From Ascidia mentula (taxonomy: Eukaryota > Chordata > Ascidiacea > Phlebobranchia > Ascidiidae): a stretch of 64,000 bases of DNA. Location of the stretch: the NCBI GenBank assembly GCA_947561715.1, contig OX387197.1, positions 2,795,001-2,859,000 on the forward strand, given 5' to 3'. The notes beneath the pieces are model-generated. The model was not told where the DNA came from. It was given only the letters and a program-made list of their open reading frames with translations, and ran no database searches. Both the position numbers and the translations under genes were made by a program. Positions 27,401 through 37,100 of this stretch are shown in pieces. Each line of letters starts with the position of its first letter. Within the stretch, counting starts at the first letter, position 1.

Positions 27401-30400
27401 TGCTCTAAGGCTGTTGACTGGGCCATATACAGCACTGTAGGTGGTGTCACAAAAACAGCCGAAACTCTGGGCCCGCTGGTCAACCAGGCATAAAACTTCA
27501 CATGGTAACCAATGAAGGTCCTGTGTTTTGTATTTAATAGGGAATTTGAGATTCTGGGAAAATGGCCCATATTGAAGGCCGCATCTCTGTATTTCTATGG
27601 AAAAGACTTTCCCGGTTGGGAATTGCCCTTCTCGAACTCCTGCGTAACAGAGTAAAATTGTGTGTAACAATGCAATGGGTCATGCATGGGCGCCAGTGTT
27701 TTGGTTGAGTGAGCGCAGATGAACAGGCTGTTGCCAGGGCGATTTTCAGCGTGATTGGGGCAGTTTTAGTTTGTTTTTCAGGGCTATTAGTCAGGCAGTA
27801 AATTGGTAGAGGGTGCTGTTGTACATGTAGCTGAAAAACTACCCAAATATTGAGGTTGATTTTGTGAAAAAATGAATCAGAGAAAGTATGTTCAATTTGT
27901 GATTTTCTGTTAGTGCGGACCCTTGGCAAGGAATTGTGGCCAAATTTATAATCAAAATAACTACTTAAACTGCTCCCCCGGGGGCATTTTGACCCTCTGT
28001 TGGCCATTATTTTGGTCAAAAAAGCAGAAAAAAGTGTAGGTTTGTTTTGTGAAAAAATGAATCAGAGAAAGTTACCTCCATTTGCGATTAAGTGAAGCCA
28101 CCAACCCTCCTCTACACAATTCATGAAGAATTAGATGTCTTGTAATTGTCTTGGGGCCCCACCGGGGCTGTTTGTACAACCCCTAGGACTGACAATTTAG
28201 CAGTTAGCCTTTGCAAAACCCCCCAATGTGCTGTCTTAATGCAGCTGCAATCAATTTTTTTTCTGTTCAGCAATAGTAGCCCCCCTTCATGAGTCATCAG
28301 ACCCGGCGATTGTTTTTGGCAAACAAGAGAAACTGTAACCAGGTGCACAATAACAAATGACTTCTAAAACTCAATTTTTGGGATTTAATTGAGAGATGCG
28401 GCCTTAAGGAAAAAATGAGATTTCTAAAATGGCACAATATAGGTCTAATTTTTCCTAAAGTGTGTAGACTTATGTATTTTGAAGAACACAAACTGCTTTG
28501 GAAGCTGCTCCAGTCACTCATTGCCACCTAGTGGGCACAAAACAATTTTTTTCTGATTTTTGCACATAAATCCTATGGTTGATTCTTGGGGCGCGGACTA
28601 TTAACAGGCGAAAAAAATTGCATGGCAGGCATGTATTCCTTGCATTACCATTCCGCAACACATTGCGCGTTTAATTTGTGTGAAACTTTGTGTGATATGT
28701 ACCTCTTCCATCAAGGCATTGTGTACATATGCTTTCTCACCTACCGTGGTGTTTTGTCAGTAATCCATGCTTGTCAAAGTCCTGAATTAACTGTAATTAA
28801 CATTTTGCATGTTCATAACCAATGAAATGACATTATTTTGTAAATTAATCACTATATTTATTGCCACAGAGGGCAGTCGCTGCCATTCAAATGTTGCTTC
28901 ATACTGAAAAACTGAGACACTTGGACCATCAGGACTGATGCAATTCATCATCACATTGTAGGTCTGTATTACACTAGTTTGTCTGTAAATAATTTCTAGT
29001 GTTGCTGTGCTATTAACTTTTATTAAATACATGCTTGGCTTGTGCTTTCAGGCCACTTAATTGCATCACTTTCATCTTGTTTTCATGTTTTTGAGACACG
29101 TATGATTTTTTACCATATGCATGTACCTGACTAGCCTTTGGATTTTGGCTAATTACCATTTAATTACTTTAATTAGGCATGAGTACCTGCATGTGAGTGG
29201 TGCCTTGCAAGTTCTAGGATATTGTTGTGCATGTATATGAATGACTTTCTGTTTTGAAAGCACATCTTTCCACCCAGAACACACACTTGCTCTAAGGCTG
29301 TTGACTGGGCCATATACAGCACTGTAGGTGGTGTCACAAAAACAGCCGAAACTCTGGGCCCGCTGGTCAACCAGGCATAAAACTTCACATGGTAACCAAT
29401 GAAGGTCCTGTGTTTTGTATTTAATAGGGAATTTGAGATTCTGGGAAAATGGCCCATATTGAAGGCCGCATCTCTGTATTTCTATGGAAAAGACTTTCCC
29501 GGTTGGGAATTGCCCTTCTCGAACTCCTGCGTAACAGAGTAAAATTGTGTGTAACAATGCAATGGGTCATGCATGGGCGCCAGTGTTTTGGTTGAGTGAG
29601 CGCAGATGAACAGGCTGTTGCCAGGGCGATTTTCAGCGTGATTGGGGCAGTTTTAGTTTGTTTTTCAGGGCTATTAGTCAGGCAGTAAATTGGTAGAGGG
29701 TGCTGTTGTACATGTAGCTGAAAAACTACCCAAATATTGAGGTTGATTTTGTGAAAAAATGAATCAGAGAAAGTATGTTCAATTTGTGATTTTCTGTTAG
29801 TGCGGACCCTTGGCAAGGAATTGTGGCCAAATTTATAATCAAAATAACTACTTAAACTGCTCCCCCGGGGGCATTTTGACCCTCTGTTGGCCATTATTTT
29901 GGTCAAAAAAGCAGAAAAAAGTGTAGGTTTGTTTTGTGAAAAAATGAATCAGAGAAAGTTACCTCCATTTGCGATTAAGTGAAGCCACCAACCCTCCTCT
30001 ACACAATTCATGAAGAATTAGATGTCTTGTAATTGTCTTGGGGCCCCACCGGGGCTGTTTGTACAACCCCTAGGACTGACAATTTAGCAGTTAGCCTTTG
30101 CAAAACCCCCCAATGTGCTGTCTTAATGCAGCTGCAATCAATTTTTTTTCTGTTCAGCAATAGTAGCCCCCCTTCATGAGTCATCAGACCCGGCGATTGT
30201 TTTTGGCAAACAAGAGAAACTGTAACCAGGTGCACAATAACAAATGACTTCTAAAACTCAATTTTTGGGATTTAATTGAGAGATGCGGCCTATAGATTCA
30301 TCAGGATTTCTTGTTATTGGTGGTCGGAATTCAGAAAGAGTTTGTGTGAAATGGAATGTTACCACAAAACAACATCAACATTTACCGGTTAGTTGTATTC

Positions 30401-33368
30401 CAGTTTTTGCCATGCAAATCAGTTACCTAGGGCATAGTTAGCAAAGGGACAAGTCAAACTCTGCATTATGCGGTATGTATGAAACATCGAATACATGTAT
30501 GGCAAACATTAACTAGAAAAAAACAACAAACGTAACAAATAGAAGCATATACATCACCATACTCTGCACTATAACCATCACATTGGTCTGTGCAGTCCCT
30601 GTTTTCGTGGTGTAGCTCAGGTGTTTAACCTTCCACTGTGACCCAGTCTGTGATCATGTTCCAAACTCACACTAATGTCACACTCAGTATTGTTTGATGA
30701 AAAATGCAAAGTATATTATCATCGATGCTTTCAATACATAAATGACAGCCCAAATTTTCATCCTTTCATCACTTACTGATTATAAACAAAAATTCTACAC
30801 TGGTTTCATGTTATTGCTCAGTTGTTTTATTGGCATTTTCGAATAAAAACAATATAGTATTACAGGTCAATAAATCTGTAAAAATTGTCTCATGGCACCT
30901 TCAAATTCTGCACTTACTAACCAAAAAAATTGTTGCATCACAATTAGCTACAAGCTCAATTATGCAAACATACACAAGCTGCTTGCAGTAATAAAAAGCT
31001 CTCAGCTTAAAAACCAATGTTAAATTATGTTTTAGTCCCAATAAAAATATTGATGTGGATTAACACATGAGGTGTGAAATGCATACAGGGTTTTACAATT
31101 TTATTTGCAGAAACTGAACACAGCAAGAAAATGCTCAACTTCAGCCAAAGTTGGAAACACAGTTTATGTAATGGGTGGAAGCGGTCCAACAAAAAGTTGT
31201 GAGATGATGAATTTGGAGAGAAGTGATCGCTGGATGAAATTTGCTGATTTGTGTGAAGGTCGAGAGGATGCTGCATCTGCTGTTGTCGGAGGTCAGTTGC
31301 TATGATTGAACAAAACAATTTTTAAATCAAAATTTAAATACCTTTGGAACACAGCAGTAAATACAAAACTTTTTTATGGTGTCTGAAACTTATCAACAAA
31401 AAACTTATTTTGGTTGTACAATATTAATTGGTTATTTCATGCACTGCAGAACCAGAAGAATTAGATTTGATAGGCAAAGGTTGTCATGGTAGCGGTAAGG
31501 TATTTTGACTTTATGAGGTTTTTTTTGGTCAGCCACCCCATCTTTTGCAGACATGCCAGTAAATAACTGACAGAGTGATATTTATTCAACAGAATGAAAT
31601 CTTCACACTTTATCTGGGGGTGGCACTTTGTTATGCTACAGAAATATTTGTTGATGACATTCGCAACAGTTGCATAGGAAATTCCATCTTTTATATTGAC
31701 AATTCCATGTTGTAGAGAAACTTTACCTTTCCGGGGGTCGTGGTGGAGATCGCAAACCATTTTCATCCTACTTGATTTTCACCATAGACGAAGACAGATG
31801 GATAATTGGTGCCAACATGTTACAACCAAGATGTTCACATGGAATGTGTTCAACTGACAGTAAGAATATGTTTAAAAAACTCTCAAAACGCATCAAGGCT
31901 TTCGTTTCCATGACAATCCAAGGCAACAATGTAAAAATCGGTTTAAACTTTAGACTCCCCACAACTCACTCACTTATTACTCGTAAATATTCCATCGAGT
32001 CCCACAACTGTTTACTTAGTGATGACGTCATATGCACGAGTTTTCATTTCGTTTTGTGTAAAATAAGCAAAAAAACTTTTTTATAAAATTAAACCCTTGC
32101 ATAAAATAATTATTTGCGTGCTTACTGAGTTCGTGAATATCAACCATCATATTATTTAGTTTTTATTTACATCTTGATATAAAACTGTCTCTTGTTTGTA
32201 CGTTAAAACGTAGTGCTTAACTCAATGATTGTTACGTAACATTACCACATAATCGTAATATGACGTCACAATAAATATTCACACAAACGATTTGGAAATT
32301 TTCTTCAGATGTTTTGTTTTCTGTGGGCGGATATGGTGGCAGGCGATTCTTGCAATCATGTGAATTCCGCGATGTTCGTGTTGGAACCTCCACAAGAATC
32401 GCTTCTCTCAATCAAGCAAGAGGTTATTTAGCATGTGAAGAAATTGAAGGGAAGATCTATGCAATTGGTTAGTTATCAGAAGCTACATATTTAATAAAAC
32501 TAGTAGTTTTTGAAACTGTTTCTTATTTCCTGGATTCCATCCATTAATGTGAGGTAACTTCAGTCCATTCCATAATATTTTGAATAAAGGTTTGTTATTT
32601 TCTTGCTATTCTTGTAGTTTGTTTATTCTTGACAAATAGTTTTTGAATTAACTTAAATTACTGGTTTATTTTTAAACCAAAAACCATCAAAATATCTTCA
32701 GTGTAAGATTTACAACAGTAATTAATATTACTTAATTCACACATGATGTAATTAAAGTTACATGAACAAATATTTCACTCAAATACAAAACAGAAGCCAA
32801 GAAAATCCCTGGACAAAGTTTTACTTTAAATCTGACAGGAGGTTATGGTCGTGGCATCCTGCAAACAGTTGAAGAATACGAACCTAGAGTCAACAAATGG
32901 AAATATGTTTCTCCTCTCCTAAATACTCGTTGCTATCACTCTGCTTGTGTTATTGATGGGAGGATTTATGTTGTGGGTGGAGAGAGGTGAGGTTTACGTT
33001 TAATTTTTTTTACCAGTAATTGTGACGTCACTATAGGATCTGTTACTCATAATTGAAGGTGTTTAATGACTGGGATAATATATTTAGGTGTGTGATTTGC
33101 GCACAACCGACTGACCTTGCTAATGATATTAAATAAATGTAGTTTTTCCATCGCAATATCAGTAATAAAAATATACAGGAAATGTGTGTTGTTGTCAGTT
33201 AGTGAGTTAGAATTTCCTAATGTTAACTGGAATAACATTAATTTCATTGAATTTAGGGGTTTGAGAGGAACGACATCAGTTGAAGTTTACGATCGAACCT
33301 CAGATGTCTGGACACATGCTTTTGATCTTGACAAATCAGTTGATGGCGTGACTGTTGTTGCTGTTTAA
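3483..33368 (+). CDS. Kinase-Kelch protein: RIPK/TKL-like non-RD kinase with Kelch repeats
   Basis: Sixteen exons join in phase into 816 codons: 3483-3527, 3587-3756, 3872-4713, 4814-4882, 5296-5397, 5815-5877, 6013-6072, 7113-7223, 7387-7467, 8179-8250, 30296-30387, 31111-31291, 31716-31859, 32309-32467, 32839-32986, 33257-33368. Residues about 30-325 form a protein kinase: glycine loop GQGSYG (34-39), lysine K55 in LAVKCLK, catalytic loop HLDLKPEN (154-161), DFG (174-176), APE (206-208). Leucine replaces the HRD arginine, so it is a non-RD kinase, as in RIPK1. A Pro/Gln/Asn-rich linker (about 330-538) follows. Residues 539-816 carry Kelch blades with double glycines (VIGG, VMGG, LSGG, SVGG, VVGG). 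No signal peptide or membrane segment is seen, so a cytosolic protein is inferred. Intron 10 holds the 21.6-kb array. The start at 3483 gives a short lead into the kinase. Alternative: kinase and Kelch parts could be separate transcripts if intron 10 is not spliced. Confidence 0.82.
4814..8250 (+). other. Linker exon module: seven symmetric phase-1 exons
   Basis: Exons 4-10 (69, 102, 63, 60, 111, 81 and 72 bp) are all multiples of three and all start and end in phase 1, so each can be gained, lost or skipped without a frameshift. They encode low-complexity Pro/Gln/Asn-rich peptide. Exons 5 and 8 are duplicates (both contain ATPQNPPSE and VDHDLSN), as are exons 6 and 9 (both end in PQAQG). Exons 4, 6 and 9 end AAG before GCAAGT, the consensus form of a GC-AG donor. 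The rest use GT. Confidence 0.8.
5296..8660 (+). repeat. Internal duplication of linker exons and introns
   Basis: Three levels of similarity are visible. The exon pair 5296-5397/5815-5877 matches 7113-7223/7387-7467. Intronic DNA at about 6495-6700 matches 8385-8582 (shared GAGGTTTTC-CAAACTTACTCAAAACC and TAGAAGGTTATAACA). About 6815-6960 resembles parts of 7765-7860 and 8045-8100. A degraded third copy of the exon 5/8 start is visible at 8588-8630 (ACAAGATCTACAAGTCATGCTACA). The region grew by repeated tandem duplication of roughly 1.8-1.9 kb followed by divergence. Confidence 0.7.
5478..5760. mobile_element. Foldback MITE in linker intron 5
   Basis: Two arms of about 80 bp are imperfect inverted copies. 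The left arm holds GCAGACAGATGGC, AAGGTCTCATCAGTGCAGCT and GATGACTTTGCAGACC. The right arm holds GGTCAGCAAAGTCGTCTGAT, AGACCTTTTGAGGTCGAAAC and GCCATCAATCTGC. The element is absent from the duplicate intron 8. Intron 5 is 417 bp and intron 8 is 163 bp, a difference of about 254 bp, close to the element's length, so it inserted after the exon duplication or was lost from the other copy. Confidence 0.7.
8703..8706. repeat. Left target-site duplication (TATA) of the array
   Basis: TATA directly precedes the GGCCGCATCTCT terminus of the array, and the same four bases directly follow its last base at 30291-30294. Because TATA is its own complement, a 2-bp TA duplication is also compatible. The left flank, read across the insertion into the right flank, gives CTTGTTATAG followed by ATTCATCAGG, a normal intron end and exon start. 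Confidence 0.7.
8707..9533. mobile_element. Unit A (827 bp), first of twelve copies: MITE-like
   Basis: Unit A has perfect 12-bp terminal inverted repeats, GGCCGCATCTCT at the left and AGAGATGCGGCC at the right, with no further terminal complementarity. Inside, the 27-bp segment at 8991-9017 (beginning TTTGTGAAAAAATGAATCAG) is repeated exactly at 9176-9202, 185 bp away, followed by weaker similarity. A GGGGCCCC palindrome lies near 9280. Size, inverted ends and lack of coding sequence suggest a non-autonomous DNA transposon. The superfamily is not assigned; a TA or TATA target fits several. Confidence 0.65.
9534..10593. repeat. Unit B (1060 bp), first of eleven copies: spacer between A units
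   Basis: Unit B starts TTAAGGAAAAAATGAGATTT and ends CCCATATTGAA, so inside the array each A is flanked by TGAA on its left and TTAA on its right, unlike the TATA outside. B never occurs at the array edges. Its two ends share a weak direct similarity (TGAGATT followed by AAAATGG). No protein family, tRNA or other RNA gene was recognised. It may be host DNA captured between two A elements, or the body of a larger element. Confidence 0.6.
30291..30295 (+). promoter_or_regulatory. 3' splice site of Kelch exon 11 fused to array end
   Basis: TATAG (30291-30295) directly abuts the array's last base. The AG at 30294-30295 is the only phase-compatible acceptor for exon 11. The bases upstream are now the purine-rich array end GAGAGATGCGGCC instead of a pyrimidine tract, so the site should be weak. 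An orphan copy of the original acceptor, TTATAG, remains at the left end (8702-8707). Confidence 0.75.
31450..31494 (+). CDS. Possible 45-bp in-frame cassette exon in the Kelch region
   Basis: The segment lies between exon 12 and exon 13 of the kinase-Kelch gene. It has an acceptor (CACTGCAG) and donor (GGTAAGG), starts and ends in phase 1, has no stop, and would add 15 residues (EPEELDLIGKGCHGS) after the VVG at the end of exon 12. Splicing exon 12 directly to exon 13 gives a normal Kelch strand (EKLYLSGG), so the cassette would be optional. It could equally be chance. Confidence 0.35.
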
Positions 33369-34037
33369 GATGTGTTTGTTTGTTCTGCAGTCAACAAACC
33401 GACGTCAATGTTCGATTTTAAACTCAGTGATTTTTAACATGTGGGTTGTAATGAAGGTCATGTGATCGTGGGTGTTTTTTGCAATATGTTGTTGCAACTT
33501 TTAGCACTTTTTTGTATAAACGTGCAACCACGGAAATATGTGTTGAGTGAGTGGGATTATTTGTTGTTAAAAATGTGATTAATTGTTTTGCCTTTGAACA
33601 AAATTAATGTAATTGTTGCGTTGTGACAACTTGCCACAAAATTAACCCGCGATCTAATTTTCGTTGGCCGCCAATTGTAATCCGGACAGCGACACAGAAG
33701 TTTGTGAATATATCTTGTTCTGTATGAATGAATAAGACATTGTAAACAATGTATGAAAAGACATTGTTTTTTATTACAAAGGGCTATTTTAAAGCGGTTG
33801 ATGTTTTATTCAGCAAGTTGTGCGGTATAGGAAGAGCGAGCAACACAAAACACACGTTTAATAAAGCGAATACCACGGCATAAGAAAAAAGGCAAAGCAA
33901 GCTTCGATGCACAGGCGAACAGTGCGGTCGCCTCAATTCACCATTAAACCCATTTTTTAGCGACAGAGTGAATTTAGCTGTATTTCGGGTCTACAAACGA
34001 ACCTGACGTAAAACGACAACCCACGTTAGTTAGGTCA
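33369..34037. other. 3' UTR and intergenic region before the Tie gene
   Basis: Follows the TAA stop of the kinase-Kelch gene. No coding exon is supported. A candidate polyadenylation signal lies at 33860-33865. The remainder is presumed intergenic. Confidence 0.5.
33860..33865 (+). terminator. Candidate poly(A) signal of kinase-Kelch gene
   Basis: AATAAA about 490 bp after the stop codon is the first canonical hexamer seen on this strand. Closer variant signals cannot be excluded. Confidence 0.4.
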
Positions 34038-34087
34038 TGACGTCATTGGGCGGCCGTCGGGTTTCGGTTACATCATTTATATAAATT
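34038..34087 (+). promoter_or_regulatory. Core promoter of the Tie gene: CRE, inverted CCAAT, GC box, TATA
   Basis: A perfect CRE palindrome TGACGTCA (34038-34045) overlaps an ATTGG (inverted CCAAT, 34045-34049) and GGGCGG. The TATA-like TTTATATAAAT lies at 34077-34087. The first ATG of the open first exon is about 65 bp further on. The spacing fits a normal RNA polymerase II promoter and argues that the receptor gene starts here and not upstream. Confidence 0.6.
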
Positions 34088-34151
34088 ATGTTAATTGTAG
34101 TTTTTATCAGGCGCAAGTATGTGAAAAGTTGAGGAGAATTGGTTGCAAGAA

Positions 34152-37100
34152 TGGGGAATGTGACAGGTTTAGGGGGTGCATTTGCTCCCCCGGATGGTTC
34201 GGCCCCCATTGCAAGTCGGACAAGACCACTGCAGGAAAAGCTCAGTGAGTTGGAATTTTTGTTATTCGATTAAAACCTCAGGGTCTGCAGTAAATGCAAA
34301 CATTGTGGATCAGATTCAATTTTAATAAGTTGGAGAAACTGATGTGTTGCCTTTTTTAGGCGAAATATATTTTTCTCAATAAAAATCCATCTGAGCTGTC
34401 CACAGATCGCTTTGTGTAATTTAACATTGTGGATTATTAAGTAAAATTGCAAAATAATTTTTACCTGAGGTACAATTTAATGATTTTTTTCAAGAAAACA
34501 AAACGATGAACCAGCCCGACTTCGAGTGGTAGAGAAACCTCCGTATATTGTCGGTATAACCGCAATCCCTCCTTCTTTCAAGGTAAAGTCTTTGGTGTAA
34601 TTCCCACAAAAGTGAACATCAAGCAAAACGTTTGTGAAAAAATATGAATGGAAAGACGTAAAAGTACAGGATCGACTCGGCAGGCGTTTAATTTTACGCT
34701 TTCAGGTAAGATTCATTTCACTTAAAAGTTGAGGTTTGTCTTTTAAGCATTTTGTGATTTCGAGTAAAAAATGATTACAAAACCGTATATTTTAAGAACA
34801 TGGAAAATCCTGTGAGTCTCGATAGGAAGTTTCATAAATCCTTTTACAATTTGACAGAACACCTGATAACTTTTAAATTAAATATATATGCGTTGAAACC
34901 ACATCGTACATTGAAAACAAAAAGTTTTAATTTTAAAAGAACTGCCTCAACCAATCAACGCCCCGACCCTAATCAAGCAAGCAGCCACGCAGCTTACTAT
35001 TGGTCTAAACAGCCGGACATTCAGAGGAGATGGACCAATCACAAGGACGATTGTTCAGTTTAAAAAGGTTTCCGACTCAACATACAACCACTATGAAAAG
35101 TATGTTTGTCGATTGCCATACGATGATGGTTGATAAAATTTATTAATATTCAATTGCTTTTCTGGAGATCCTATATAAAGTACTCGTGTTTAAGTTATTT
35201 TAGACAAACTTGTCAGGAAAACAAGTAGTGGAGCAATTATAACTTTTACCACCATGTAAATTGTTTTATGAGCGATTTAGTAGAATTAGTTTGAACACCA
35301 CTTAAGATGGCAATGGTGTTTTTAACTGCAGTAGCAACGTGTATAACGATACCATCACCATCAGTCCGTTGAATGAATACACCAGCTACCACTTCAGGGT
35401 GGTTTTATACAGAGAAGGGGGAGAAAGTGGAAAGGGAGTCCCTGGTCCAGTTGCAACCATTTCAAAATCTTGTGGAAGTAAGTGGTTGTTAATGGTCATG
35501 GTGACTGAATGGTCTTTTGGTTGATTTGGTTGCCTGGTTTGTTCGGTGGTTAATGGTTATTTCCAAACCTTTAATCTGGCCAAGAATCTCGACCAGTCTT
35601 CCTATACAGCCAATGGGTCGTGAGCCTTAAACCATGTTGCCATTTGTTTGTTCGTTGAGGTATTTTTTTCGTTACAGAGCCAACAGCGCCCCCAGTGATC
35701 ACAAAATCGTATGCAATTAACAACTCCACGCTTTACATGCAATGGGAAAACCCCGAACGTGAAACACTGAAAGGCGATATTCTGGGTTACAAGATCTTCT
35801 ACTATCCCCTAGGTGAGGTGGAACGATAAGTTTACGTGGTGTAACGTGGAGACTGAAGACCATACTTAGAGTTGGGTTCTTAACCTGCGCCACATTAAAA
35901 ATACGTTCGGTATTATATCTTACTGTTATGATAATTCTTAAGTAAATTATTTTAGAAGTAACATGAGTTTGACGTTTCTGTTGCTCTGACGGTACAAGCT
36001 TGGGATTTACATTCGTACTTCGGGGATTTTTACCACATCGACTATTTTCCTCAAAAACAAACAGAAGACCTTGATTTTCAGGCCTGAAGCGAAAATACAA
36101 CATGTACCAGTTGCAGAAACCTGAGGACAAACCCTCGTTTACAATAAGACATCTCACCCCCCACGAAGTATATGGGGTTAGGGTGAAGTTCTATAACTGT
36201 GCGGGAGATTCAGATCTATCGAGGGAGGCCAGAGTTACCATGGGTCGACTACGTAAGCTGAATGATTAGTTTTAACGTTTGTGACGATTTTATATCACTG
36301 CACGACAAAGCAGGGCCACTGATTTTTATAAACTTACTATTTCTATTGCTTTATCAAATATTTTGTGTTAAAATCATCTGTAATGCATATAAGTACGTTG
36401 ACCCATATTAGAAAAACACTGCAATTGTGCTGTGCACTTTTAGTGCGGTGTGAGAGGTCAAAGAAGATATCCATAAATCTCCACCAAAAATTTGTACATA
36501 GGCCTAACTAATTTTGCTGCACAATAAAGCATGCGAAAAAAGTTAAGTTAATGATTTCTTACAGCAAAGCCGAAAGGACCCAGAGTGACCTATAGTAACC
36601 TCACCTCGTCGTCTGTTTCCGTTTCTTGGTTCACTCCAAGCAATTCCAAAATCTACACCATTTTATTTTACGAGGTAAAAGCAAACTTTCTCATCCGTTG
36701 CTTTTTCCAGGAGTGATCACGTACATTTACCTGATCAAAATCCACCCACCCGTATTCTCAGGTTCTTAGTTTATCAACAACCTTATGCTGCTTTCTGTTC
36801 CCAGATCAGTTTTACAGAAGTTGGCAACGACTCACCCAACGCAATGCGAATGCACACAAACATGTCACAAATGTCACGTGATTTCAACGAGCTCGTACCG
36901 CATACGTCATACTCTTTCCACGTCAGAGCTTTTAACCACGAGGGGGCAGGCAACTTCAGTGACGTCATAGTGATTATGACGCTCGAAGATGGTAATTTAA
37001 CATTTCCCCTTGACAAGATACAAATATTATTGGTATTTGGAGATTTTTTGCGGAAAATTTGAATCCAATTTAAAACTGTTTGAATCGACTTTAAACATGT

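Larger units (their letters stand above)
8707..30290. repeat. 21.6-kb tandem array, (A-B)x11 plus A, period 1887 bp
   Basis: The array is 21,584 bp. Unit A (827 bp) begins at 8707, 10594, 12481, 14368, 16255, 18142, 20029, 21916, 23803, 25690, 27577 and 29464. Unit B (1060 bp) fills each gap. It therefore starts and ends with a full A (12 A, 11 B). Copies appear identical wherever compared, with constant period and no indel. The outer ends are GGCCGCATCTCT and AGAGATGCGGCC, and both outer flanks are TATA. No recognisable protein domain is encoded; the short open frames recur only because the copies are identical. It fills 98 percent of intron 10 of the kinase-Kelch gene. Confidence 0.92.

Noticed and set aside
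8707..30290. Repeated open frames of 75-161 codons on both strands in the array as genes
   Set aside because: They recur only because the units are identical, show no protein-family resemblance, overlap each other on both strands, and have no splice or promoter context.
8707..30290. CRISPR array or rDNA/histone-type gene cluster
   Set aside because: Units are 827 and 1060 bp with no unique spacers, the context is a eukaryotic intron, and no rRNA, tRNA or histone sequence is present.
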